Positions 52,662 through 59,977 of a stretch of 64,000 nucleotides of DNA are shown here, piece after piece. Made by a program: the position numbers and the translations under genes. Source of the stretch: Pimelobacter simplex (lineage in GTDB: Bacteria > Actinomycetota > Actinomycetes > Propionibacteriales > Nocardioidaceae); NCBI RefSeq assembly GCF_024662235.1, contig NZ_CP096276.1, forward strand, positions 5,456,001 to 5,520,000, given 5' to 3'. Position 1 is the stretch's first letter. Every line of letters starts with the position of its first letter. The notes beneath the pieces were generated by a model. That model was given only the letters and a program-made list of their open reading frames with translations, was not told where the DNA came from and ran no database searches.

Positions 52662-54140
52662 ATGGCGGCGACCGAAGACATCGACGCAGGGACGACGCGG
52701 CCGGCTGCGGGACGCAGGATGGAGCCGGAGACCCGGTCCATCGACTACGTGCCGCAGTCCGAGCGGCACGGGAAGGCCTGGCAGCAGGCGCCCTTCTGGT
52801 TCACCGGCCAGTTCGTGCCGACCACCATGGTCGTCGGCTTCGTCGGTCCGGTGCTGGGGCTCTCGCTCGCCTGGTCGCTCGTCGCGACGATCGCGGGCGT
52901 GCTCTTCGGCACCTGCTTCATGGCGTTCCACGCCAACCAGGGCCCCACGATGGGCCTGCCCCAGATGATCCAGTCCCGCGCGCAGTTCGGCCTGCGCGGC
53001 GCGAGCGTGCCGATGATCGCGGTGATCGGCGTCTACCTCGGGTTCAGCTCGTTCGGCGTGCTGCTCGGGTCGCAGGTCCTGGCGTCGTACCTCGGCTGGA
53101 CGACGCTCGGCTGGAGCGTGGTCATCGTCGGGCTGGCGACCGGTCTCGCGATCTTCGGCTACGACCTGCTCCACGTCGTGCTCCGCTGGCTGCCCTACCT
53201 CGTGGTGCCGGTCTTCGGCGTCCTCACGGTGCTCGCGCTCGCGAACCTGACGCCCGCCGCTCCGGCGGTGGGCGACGGCTTCTCGTGGGCGGGGCTGCTC
53301 GCGCAGTTCGTGGCGGCGACCGGCTACCAGCTCGGGTACGCCGTCTACGTCTCCGACTACTCGCGCTACCTGCCGGCCGACACCTCGCAGCGCGCGGTCA
53401 TCGGCTGGACCTACCTCGGCGCCTGCCTGTCCGCGCTGTGGCTGATGTCGCTGGGCAACTTCATCGCGGCGTCGGTGCCGGTGCCCGACGCCCTGACCAA
53501 CCTCCAGTACGTCGGCGACCAGTGGTTCGACGGCTTCGGCGAGCTCGCGGTGGTGCTGGTGCTCATCCCCGGCGCGATCGCGCTCATGGGCGTCAACCTG
53601 TACGGCGCCATGCTGTCCTCGCTGAGCATCGTCCAGTCGTTCCGCCCCAGCCTGCAGGCCTCGGCCCGCAACCGCGCGCTCGGCATCGTGGGCGGCGCCG
53701 TCGCGGTGTTCGCGGTCGCGCAGTGGCTGCCGGCGTCGTACCTCGGGAGCTTCAACGACTTCGTCACGATCATGCTCTACGTGCTCGTGCCGTGGACCGC
53801 GGTCAACCTGGTCGACTACTACTTCGTGCGCCGCGGGCACTACGCGGTGACCGAGATCTTCCGTCCCGACGGGATCTACGGCCTGTGGGGCTGGCGCGGG
53901 CTCCTCGCCTACGTCCTCGGTCTGCTCGCGCTGGCGCCCTTCGTGCGGGTCGGGACGATCGAGGGACCGCTGCTGGACGACGTGGGCGGGGTCGACCTCG
54001 CCTTCGTGATCGGCCTCGTCGTGCCGGGCCTCGTCTACGGGCTGCTCACCCGCGGCCACGACGTGGCCCGCGAGGAGGCGGCCGTGGCGCGCAGCCGGCA
54101 CCAGCTCGACGGCGACCTCGGCGTGAGCCGGGGGCGTTGA
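52662..54140 (+). CDS. NCS1-family nucleobase/cytosine-type permease
   Basis: A 492-aa membrane protein after GAGGTGGAG. About twelve hydrophobic segments. NCS1 features: R-S-I-D-Y-V-P before TM1, G-x-x-M-A-F-H-A-N-Q-G-P (TM2-3), S-R-A-Q-F-G-L-R-G and Y-V-S-D-Y-S-R-Y-L-P (TM6-7). Near the end V-N-L-V-D-Y-Y-F-V-R-R-G-H-Y is the usual TM10 motif. The family imports cytosine, allantoin, hydantoins, thiamin precursors or purines by cation symport. The operator shared with the catabolic operon at 55377 suggests it imports that operon's substrate. Confidence 0.9.
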   Translation: MAATEDIDAGTTRPAAGRRMEPETRSIDYVPQSERHGKAWQQAPFWFTGQFVPTTMVVGFVGPVLGLSLAWSLVATIAGVLFGTCFMAFHANQGPTMGLPQMIQSRAQFGLRGASVPMIAVIGVYLGFSSFGVLLGSQVLASYLGWTTLGWSVVIVGLATGLAIFGYDLLHVVLRWLPYLVVPVFGVLTVLALANLTPAAPAVGDGFSWAGLLAQFVAATGYQLGYAVYVSDYSRYLPADTSQRAVIGWTYLGACLSALWLMSLGNFIAASVPVPDALTNLQYVGDQWFDGFGELAVVLVLIPGAIALMGVNLYGAMLSSLSIVQSFRPSLQASARNRALGIVGGAVAVFAVAQWLPASYLGSFNDFVTIMLYVLVPWTAVNLVDYYFVRRGHYAVTEIFRPDGIYGLWGWRGLLAYVLGLLALAPFVRVGTIEGPLLDDVGGVDLAFVIGLVVPGLVYGLLTRGHDVAREEAAVARSRHQLDGDLGVSRGR

Positions 54141-54143
54141 GCG

Positions 54144-54421
54144 GTGTGGTGGGACGCGGCCGAGTGCCTGTGGGAGGACCCCGAGCTCTTCTTCCCCGAC
54201 GGCAGCCTGGGGCGCACCGCGCGCAACCTGGCGGCGATCGCGCGGACGGTGTGCGCCGCTGCCCGGTGCGCGAGGAGTGCCTGGGGATGGCGCTCGAGCT
54301 GGGTGCCGAGTTCGGGGTGTGGGGTGGCACCACGCCCGAGGAGCGCCGCCGGATGGCCCGCGCGACGGCGGGACGCCGTACGCGCGAGCTGTTCGAGGCG
54401 CCGCTCAGCCGACCGGCGTGA
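54144..54421 (+). pseudogene. WhiB-family iron-sulfur regulator, frameshifted
   Basis: Starting at GTG 54144 the first frame gives W-W-D-A-A-E-C, E-D-P-E-L-F-F-P and T-V-C, typical of WhiB. Near 54255-54260 one base appears missing (TGC GCC GC|TGC). From TGC 54260 the next frame continues C-P-V-R-E-E-C, G-V-W-G-G-T-T and E-E-R-R-R to TGA 54419. With one added base the protein would be 92 aa with the complete C-x-x-C-x5-C cluster. The total of 278 nt is not divisible by three. Either a real single-base deletion or a sequencing error in a G/C run; I cannot tell which. The tail overlaps the convergent regulator gene by 17 nt. Confidence 0.85.
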
Positions 54422-55301
54422 CGCCGGAGGCGGCCCGCACGATGCGCTGGGTCATCGGGTCGGACCACGCGTGCGGCGGGAGCAGCTCGATCCACAGGCA
54501 CCGGGCCGGGACGTCGCCGGGGTTGCGCCACGACAGGAAGATGTTGGGCGGCACCGTGATCGAGTCGCCGGGCCCGACGGTCGCGGTGTCGGCCGCCTGC
54601 TCGTGGTCGTGGGAGGTCCCGCCGAGCCGGAACTCGACCTCGCCCTCGAGCACGTGCGCGAAGGTCTCGCCCGGCCGGGAGTAGGGGCCGCCGCTCGACC
54701 CGCTGGGCGCGATCGTGAGCATCGCCGGCTCGAGCTGGTGCCCGGGCATCGAGAGCTCCTCCCAGTGGGCGCCGTTCTCGAGCTCGACGGGCGCCCGGTC
54801 CTCCTCGCGTACGACGGTCGCGTCGGTCGCGTGGAAGTCCGCCAGGCCGCTCATCGGGATGCCCAGAGCGTCGGTGAGCCGGGCGACGAGCTGGGTGGAG
54901 GGCCGGTCGAGGCCGCGCTCGATCGACGACAGGTGCGCGGTCGAGGTCTCCGCCTCGCGGGCCAGCGCGGCTAGGGAGAGCCCCCGGGCGAGCCGGGCGC
55001 GGCGCAGCCGGGCGCCGTCGGGCTGGGGTGCCGCGGCGGGCTGCTGCTCGACCGGGTCGGTGGTGCCGTCGTCGGGCAGCGAGATCCGGATCGCCGCGGG
55101 GTTCCAGCCGTGCCGGCGCCGGAGCTCGGCGATCTGGCGGGCCCGGGCGACGTGCTCGGGCGCGTAGCGCCGCTGGCCGCCGCCGGTGCGGTCGGGGACG
55201 AGGAGCTCCTGCTTCTCCCACACGCGCAGGGTCTGGGGGCTCACGCCGATCTCGGCGGCGACGTCACCGATCGTGCGCCAGCTCTCCGCGGGGTCGGTCA
55301 T
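54405..55301 (-). CDS. Regulator with MerR HTH, XRE HTH and cupin domain
   Basis: A 298-aa protein with three modules. Residues about 9-75 are a MerR-type winged helix (I-G-D-V-A-A-E-I-G-V-S-P-Q-T-L-R-V-W-E-K). Residues about 98-155 are an XRE/HTH_3 domain (L-R-R-A-R-L-A-R-G-L-S-L-A-A-L-A, S-S-I-E-R-G-L-D-R-P). Residues about 200-285 are a cupin (P-G-E-T-F-A-H-V-L-E-G-E-V-E-F, G-D-S-I-T-V-P). XRE+cupin regulators usually sense small catabolic metabolites; an additional MerR head is uncommon. TAGGGT lies 6 nt before the ATG, suggesting a leaderless transcript. It is divergent from the operon at 55377. Confidence 0.88.
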   Translation of the reverse strand: MTDPAESWRTIGDVAAEIGVSPQTLRVWEKQELLVPDRTGGGQRRYAPEHVARARQIAELRRRHGWNPAAIRISLPDDGTTDPVEQQPAAAPQPDGARLRRARLARGLSLAALAREAETSTAHLSSIERGLDRPSTQLVARLTDALGIPMSGLADFHATDATVVREEDRAPVELENGAHWEELSMPGHQLEPAMLTIAPSGSSGGPYSRPGETFAHVLEGEVEFRLGGTSHDHEQAADTATVGPGDSITVPPNIFLSWRNPGDVPARCLWIELLPPHAWSDPMTQRIVRAASGVTPVG

Positions 55302-55307
55302 CGCGCC

Positions 55308-55313
55308 ACCCTA
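55308..55313 (-). promoter_or_regulatory. -10 box of a probably leaderless transcript (MerR-XRE-cupin regulator)
   Basis: On the minus strand TAGGGT is followed by 6 nt and then ATG 55301; no ribosome site fits. Confidence 0.5.
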
Positions 55314-55344
55314 TCGGCCGGTTCCTGGTGATTCGTCATGGACC

Positions 55345-55368
55345 AAACTTACAAGAAAGATGTAGAGT
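55345..55368 (+). promoter_or_regulatory. Regulatory element and -10 of the hydrolase-LLM-DUF1028-M20 operon
   Basis: Bases 55345-55365 repeat the element found before the NCS1 gene, including TTACAAGAA and TGTAG. TAGAGT (55363-55368) is the -10; ATG 55377 follows after 8 nt, so the mRNA is leaderless or nearly so. The element sits in the gap shared with the divergent regulator gene. Confidence 0.6.
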
Positions 55369-55376
55369 CTCGAATC

Positions 55377-56180
55377 ATGCGCACCCCCGCCGAGGTCCTC
55401 CCACGACGCGTCGAGCTGCGTGGCGGCGTGTCCGTCCTGCTCCGCGAGGCGGCCGGTCCGGCCGGTCGGCCGGCCCCCCGGGTGCTCCTCGTGCACCCGG
55501 CCAACATGCAGGCGACGAGCTGGGACCGGGTCGTCGCGCGCCTCCCCGCGGACTGGTCCTGCGCCGCCGTCGACCTGCCCGGCCACGGCCGCTCCGCTCC
55601 GCGCGCCGGCTACGACCTCGCGACCTGGACGGCGTCCTGCCGGCACGTGCTCGACGAGCTCGGCTGGCCCGCCGCCCACGGCGTCGGCGCCTCGGTCGGC
55701 GCCGCGGTGCTCGCCGCCCTCGCCGCGACGGACCCGGCCCGGGTCCGCACGCTCACCACCGTGGGCGGCGCCTGCCGGGCCGCGAGCGCCGCCGACACCG
55801 CGGAGTTCCTCGCCGAGCTCGACCGCCTCGGCGCGGGCGAGCTGCTCCGCGCGATCGTCGCCGGCGAGCCCGGGCTCACCCCCGAGCAGGCCGCCGACGC
55901 GGTCGCGCACACCGTGCCCGGCGCGGTCCGCGCCCAGGTCGCCGCGATCTGGCGGGCTGCGGCTGCGAGCGCCGCGCTCGACCACGCCGACCGGATCACC
56001 TGCCCGGTGCTCGCCGTCGTCGGCGAGCACGACCAGGGCTGCCCGGTCGCGGACTCGGCCGAGCTCGCCCGGCGTACCGGAGGACGGCTCGCGGTGCTCG
56101 CGGGCCAGGGCCACCTCCCCCTCTACGGCGCCGCCGGCGACGTCGCGGACCTGGTCCGCGCCCACGTCACCGGCCGCTGA
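55377..56180 (+). CDS. Alpha/beta hydrolase
   Basis: A 267-aa protein started at ATG 55377, because the in-frame ATG 55338 lies upstream of and across the operator. Motifs: oxyanion strand L-L-V-H-P-A-N, D-L-P-G-H-G-R-S, nucleophile elbow G-A-S-V-G, Asp in G-E-H-D-Q-G and His in G-Q-G-H-L-P-L. The V-H-P-A variant of the usual H-G motif is notable. It is a cytoplasmic esterase, carbamate hydrolase or C-C hydrolase. RutD-like helpers in pyrimidine breakdown belong to the same fold, an analogy only. Confidence 0.85.
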   Translation: MRTPAEVLPRRVELRGGVSVLLREAAGPAGRPAPRVLLVHPANMQATSWDRVVARLPADWSCAAVDLPGHGRSAPRAGYDLATWTASCRHVLDELGWPAAHGVGASVGAAVLAALAATDPARVRTLTTVGGACRAASAADTAEFLAELDRLGAGELLRAIVAGEPGLTPEQAADAVAHTVPGAVRAQVAAIWRAAAASAALDHADRITCPVLAVVGEHDQGCPVADSAELARRTGGRLAVLAGQGHLPLYGAAGDVADLVRAHVTGR

Positions 56181-56217
56181 CCGACCGCTCCACCCCCATC
56201 AGAGAGGAACCACCCGC

Positions 56218-56766
56218 ATGACCGCACCGACCTTCGCCCGCCGTACCGCACCGCAGGAGGACATCGACCAGATCCTGCACCTGCACCGGGAGTGGTGGGA
56301 GTCCAACCTGGACTGGGACATCCCGCGCATGAGCAAGGTCTTCCCGGAGCCCGGCGAGGAGTACCTCATGTTCAACTTCAACGGGCACCCCTACTTCAAC
56401 ATGCGCGAGAAGGTCGCCCTCTGGGAGTTCTACCGCGACCTCATCGACCAGTCCGGCGGCATGACCACCCGGGTCATGCGCCTGGAGATCAAGGGCGACA
56501 TGGCCTGGCTCGCCTGCGAGTTCTCGATCGAGGCCGAGATGCGCGACGGCGGCGAGTGGACCGCCGACAACGTCGATGCGACGGTCGGGCGGGCCACCGA
56601 GATCTACCACCGCGACAACGGCTCCGGCGCGCCCGAGTGGCGGATGTGGCACACCCAGATCACCGCCCTGCCCGAGCTCGACGAGGAGCGTCCCGGCCTC
56701 GGCGGCTCGACGTCGTCGCGCGGCCTCGGCTGGGTGCCGTGGAACCCGCTCCCCGAGGGGGTCTGA
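56218..56766 (+). CDS. SnoaL/NTF2-like protein
   Basis: A 182-aa protein with AGAGAGGAA upstream. The cone-fold pattern is visible: an N-terminal helix pair (D-I-D-Q-I-L-H-L-H-R-E-W-W-E), Y-F-N-M-R-E-K-V-A-L-W-E-F-Y, and long strands (M-A-W-L-A-C-E-F-S-I-E, W-R-M-W-H-T-Q-I). The family covers small isomerases, dehydratases and hydrolases as well as non-catalytic proteins. It ends one base before the LLM gene start. It may act on the product of the flavin enzyme (inference). Confidence 0.78.
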   Translation: MTAPTFARRTAPQEDIDQILHLHREWWESNLDWDIPRMSKVFPEPGEEYLMFNFNGHPYFNMREKVALWEFYRDLIDQSGGMTTRVMRLEIKGDMAWLACEFSIEAEMRDGGEWTADNVDATVGRATEIYHRDNGSGAPEWRMWHTQITALPELDEERPGLGGSTSSRGLGWVPWNPLPEGV

Positions 56767-56767
56767 G

Positions 56768-57763
56768 ATGAGGACGACGAGCAGCCGCGGCCCCCGCATC
56801 GGCCTGGTCCTCGGCAGCGCGCAGCCCCCGGGCGAGACCGTCGCCCTGGCCCGCGCGGCCGAGCAGGGCGGCTTCGACGAGCTGTGGGTCGGCGAGGACT
56901 ACTTCTTCACCGGCGGCATCGCCACCGCCGGCGCCGCGCTCGCGCACACCACCCTGCCGGTCGGCATCGGCATCCTGCCGACCACCTCGCGCCATCCCGC
57001 GCTCCTGGCGATGGAGCTCGCGACGATGGCCGAGATCTACCCGGGCCGGCTCACCGCCGGTGTCGGCGTCGGCGTCCCGGACTGGCTGGAGCAGATGGGC
57101 ATCGGCCCGGCCAAGCCGCTGACCGCGCTCAAGAACACCCTCGGCGCACTGCGCCTCCTGCTCGAGGGCGGCGAGCTCACCACGGCCAACGACGACTTCG
57201 TCGCCTCCGGCGTACGCCTGGAGCACGCGCCGGCCACCCCGCCCGCGCTCTTCCTGGGCGTCGGCGGCCCCAAGGCGCTGCGCACCGCGGGCGGGATCGC
57301 CGACGGCGCGATCCTCTCGGTCCTCGCCGGTGAGGAGTACGTCCGCTGGGCGGCCGCCGCGGTCGCCGAGGGCGGGGCGGGGGAGGACTTCGACCTCGTC
57401 GCCTACACCTTCGTGAGCATGGCCGACGACGCGCTGGAGGCCCGGGAGCGGCTGCGCGAGCTGTTCGCCATCTACCTGCTGGCGGGGCCGCGCAACCCGA
57501 TGACCGAGGCGCACGGGATCGCCGACGAGGCGGCCCACCTCGCCACCTTGCCGTTCGAGGAGGCGGTCGCCAAGATCCCCGACGCCTGGATCGACGACCT
57601 CGCCATCGTCGGCGACCCGGACACCTGCGCCCGCAAGATCCGGCGGCTGGGCGAGGCCGGGGCCACGGCGGTCAGCTTCTGCCTGGTCCCCGGCGACGAC
57701 GCCGAGGCCGAGGTGGCGCGGCTCGCGACCGAGCTGCTCCCGCGGGTCCGGGGCGAGCGATGA
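56768..57763 (+). CDS. LLM-class flavin-dependent oxidoreductase
   Basis: A 331-aa TIM-barrel protein of the luciferase-like family, cofactor FMN or F420. Landmarks: I-G-L-V-L-G, F-D-E-L-W-V-G-E-D, P-V-G-I-G-I-L-P-T-T-S-R-H-P, A-G-V-G-V-G-V-P-D-W, and the late G-D-P-D-T-C-A-R-K-I. The H-P-A-L-L-A-M-E motif is common in F420-dependent members. RutA-type ring-opening monooxygenases also belong to this class. Together with the NCS1 carrier, a flavin-dependent oxidation of an imported heterocycle is a reasonable guess, not shown. The stop overlaps a 44-codon ORF (ATGA). Confidence 0.87.
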   Translation: MRTTSSRGPRIGLVLGSAQPPGETVALARAAEQGGFDELWVGEDYFFTGGIATAGAALAHTTLPVGIGILPTTSRHPALLAMELATMAEIYPGRLTAGVGVGVPDWLEQMGIGPAKPLTALKNTLGALRLLLEGGELTTANDDFVASGVRLEHAPATPPALFLGVGGPKALRTAGGIADGAILSVLAGEEYVRWAAAAVAEGGAGEDFDLVAYTFVSMADDALEARERLRELFAIYLLAGPRNPMTEAHGIADEAAHLATLPFEEAVAKIPDAWIDDLAIVGDPDTCARKIRRLGEAGATAVSFCLVPGDDAEAEVARLATELLPRVRGER

Positions 57764-57894
57764 CCGGGGTCATCCCGGGGGCCAGCCTGGCGCTCGTCGG
57801 CCTCCGGGTCCGGGAGGCGGCCGCGCCGCGCCCGGCCCGGCGGGCCGGGAGGCTGGGCCCGGCCCGGCGAGCCGGGAGGGTGGGCGCCCGATGA
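57760..57894 (+). CDS. Small ORF of 44 codons bridging the LLM and DUF1028 genes
   Basis: Starts with ATGA over the LLM stop and ends with ATGA over the DUF1028 start, so coupled translation through it is possible. The product begins M-T-G-V-I-P-G-A-S-L and is then rich in Arg, Ala and Gly. The DNA contains two near-copies of CCCGGCCCGGCGNGCCGGGA. It may be a translational bridge across a repeat, a remnant of a longer gene, or not a protein at all. Confidence 0.3.
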   Translation: MTGVIPGASLALVGLRVREAAAPRPARRAGRLGPARRAGRVGAR

Positions 57895-58793
57895 CGTTCT
57901 CGGTGATCGGGTTCGACCCCCGCGACGGCTCGCTCGGCTTCGCCTCGCAGTCGCACTTCTTCGGCGTCGGCTCGGTCGTGGGCCGGGCCGAGGCCGGGGT
58001 CGGCGCCGTGGTCAGCCAGGCGTTCGCGAACACCGACTGGCCGCACCTGGGCCTCGGCCTGCTCCGCGAGGGCGGCTCGCCGGACGAGGTGGTGCGCCTC
58101 CTCGTCGCCGGCGACGAGCTCGCCGAGCACCGGCAGCTGCTGGTCATGGACGCCACCGGACGCAGTGCCGCCCACCACGGGCGCGCCTGCGCCCCGGTCG
58201 TGAGCACTGCCGCGGACGCGACGTCCGTCGCGGGCGGCAACATGCTCGCCTCGGCCGACGTCGCGCCGGCGCTGCTGCTCGGAGCACCCGGCGGCCCGTC
58301 CCTGGCGCGACAGCTCGTCGCCGCCCTGCGTGCGGGCGAGGACGCCGGTGGTGACGTCCGCGGCACGCAGTCCGCGGTGGTCACCGTCGTCAGCGGCCGC
58401 CGTACGGCGACGCCGTGGCGCGAGGTCCACGCCGACCTCCGGGTCGACGACCATCCCGACCCGGTGGCCGAGCTGGAGCGGATGCTGCCGCTCCACGAGG
58501 GCTTCGGAGCCGTCGGTGCCGCGCTCTTCGCGGCCCCGCTGGTGATCGGTGCCCGCGCCGCCGTCGACCCGGCTCAGGCCGACGCGATGCTCCACAGGCT
58601 CGCCGCGGCCGAGGACCTCCTGGGCGACAACCGCGAGGCCGCCCTGTGGCGTGCGGTGGTCGCCCTCCGCGCCGGGCGGACCTCGCTCGGCCGCGAGGTC
58701 CTGACCGCCCTGCTCCGCGAGCGCCCCGCACTGGGTGGGTTCGTCGACGGTCTGGTCGAGGTCGGCATCCTGGATGCGGCGGACATCCGGTGA
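57891..58793 (+). CDS. DUF1028 (Ntn-hydrolase-like) protein
   Basis: A 300-aa protein whose first 200 residues match DUF1028: M-T-F-S-V-I-G-F-D-P, G-F-A-S-Q-S-H-F-F-G-V-G, V-S-Q-A-F-A-N and V-A-G-G-N-M-L. The internal order resembles self-processing Ntn hydrolases such as glycosylasparaginase-like enzymes. The usual N-terminal nucleophile would have to come from processing; Ser5 or Thr3 are the nearest candidates, not proven. A C-terminal helical extension (residues about 205-300) follows. An amidase-like role in the pathway is likely. GTGA overlap with the next gene. Confidence 0.85.
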   Translation: MTFSVIGFDPRDGSLGFASQSHFFGVGSVVGRAEAGVGAVVSQAFANTDWPHLGLGLLREGGSPDEVVRLLVAGDELAEHRQLLVMDATGRSAAHHGRACAPVVSTAADATSVAGGNMLASADVAPALLLGAPGGPSLARQLVAALRAGEDAGGDVRGTQSAVVTVVSGRRTATPWREVHADLRVDDHPDPVAELERMLPLHEGFGAVGAALFAAPLVIGARAAVDPAQADAMLHRLAAAEDLLGDNREAALWRAVVALRAGRTSLGREVLTALLRERPALGGFVDGLVEVGILDAADIR

Positions 58794-59977
58794 GCGCCGA
58801 CGCAGCCGCCGCCGCTGTCTCCCCGGAGCGCGTGGTCGCGCTGACCGAGGCCCTCGTCCGGTGCGACACCCAGAACCCGCCGGGCCGCGAGACCTCCGTC
58901 GTCCCGGCCCTGGTCGGCGTCCTCGAGGGCCTCGGCTGCGCGGTCGAGGTCGTCGAGCCCGTCCCCGGGCGCCCGTCGGTCCTCGCGACCTACCGGCCCG
59001 GGTCCGGCTCGGCGGGGACCCTCCTGGTCAACGGGCACATCGACGTCGTCCCGGTGGTCGCGGCGGACTGGACCCACCCGCCGTTCGAGCCGACCCTGGT
59101 CGGCACCCGCCTCCACGGCCGGGGCACGGCCGACATGAAGGGCGGGATCGCCGCCGCCATCGAGGGTCTCGCCGCCTGCCGGGACGCGGGCGTCGAGCCA
59201 CCGGCCACGATCGTGCTGCACCTCGTCGCCGACGAGGAGACCGGGGGAGCCCATGGCACCGAGGCGCTCGTCGCCGCCGGCCGGGTCCGGGCCGACGCCT
59301 GCCTCGTCCCGGAGCCGACCGAGCTCGCGATCTCCGTCGCCGAGCGCGGCACGGTCCAGGTGCGGGTCCGGGTCGAGGGCGAGGCCGGGCACGGCTCCGA
59401 GCCGGGCGCCGCCCGGTCGGCGATCGCCGACGCGGCGCGGATGATCACCGCCCTGCACGACGGCGCCGTCTCCGCCGCCGCCCACCCCTACGTCGGTACG
59501 CCGACGTGCAATGTCGCGCTGGTCGAGGGCGGGGTGGCGCGCAATGTCATCGCGCCGTGGTGCACGTTCGTGCTCGACCGTCGTACGGCGCCGGGGGAGA
59601 GCGTCGCCGACGTCCTCGCCGGGCTGCGCCGGGTGATCGACGCGGCCTGCCCCGGCGCGGTCTACGACCTCGAGACGCTCGTCGTGGTGGAGCCCTCCGA
59701 GGTGCCCGCCGACCACCCGTTCCCCCGCTTCGTCGCGGGGCTGACGGGTGCCGACGACTTCGTGGGGCTCTCGCTCGCCACCGACGGGCGCTTCCTCCGC
59801 AACCAGCTCGCCATCCCGACCGTCATCTACGGTCCGGGCTCGATCCGTCAGGCCCACACGGCCGACGAGTGGGTCGAGGTCGGCGAGCTGGTCGCGGCGG
59901 CGCGTACCTTCGCGCGGGCCTACGCGAGCTTCACGGCCGGGGGCGTCACGCCCAGCTCGGCCAGCTCGGCCACGTAG
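58790..59977 (+). CDS. M20-family deacylase (ArgE/DapE-like)
   Basis: A 395-aa enzyme started at GTG 58790. Zinc-site motifs: N-G-H-I-D-V-V-P (His, Asp), G-R-G-T-A-D-M-K-G (bridging Asp), V-A-D-E-E-T-G-G (catalytic and ligand Glu), P-E-P-T-E (Glu position), and the late Y-G-P-G-S-I-R-Q-A-H-T (His). The lid carries G-E-A-G-H-G-S-E-P. It removes acyl or carbamoyl groups from amino-acid-like substrates and would be the last hydrolytic step of the operon. Its final 58 nt overlap the 3' end of the convergent IOR gene. Confidence 0.88.
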   Translation: MSADAAAAAVSPERVVALTEALVRCDTQNPPGRETSVVPALVGVLEGLGCAVEVVEPVPGRPSVLATYRPGSGSAGTLLVNGHIDVVPVVAADWTHPPFEPTLVGTRLHGRGTADMKGGIAAAIEGLAACRDAGVEPPATIVLHLVADEETGGAHGTEALVAAGRVRADACLVPEPTELAISVAERGTVQVRVRVEGEAGHGSEPGAARSAIADAARMITALHDGAVSAAAHPYVGTPTCNVALVEGGVARNVIAPWCTFVLDRRTAPGESVADVLAGLRRVIDAACPGAVYDLETLVVVEPSEVPADHPFPRFVAGLTGADDFVGLSLATDGRFLRNQLAIPTVIYGPGSIRQAHTADEWVEVGELVAAARTFARAYASFTAGGVTPSSASSAT

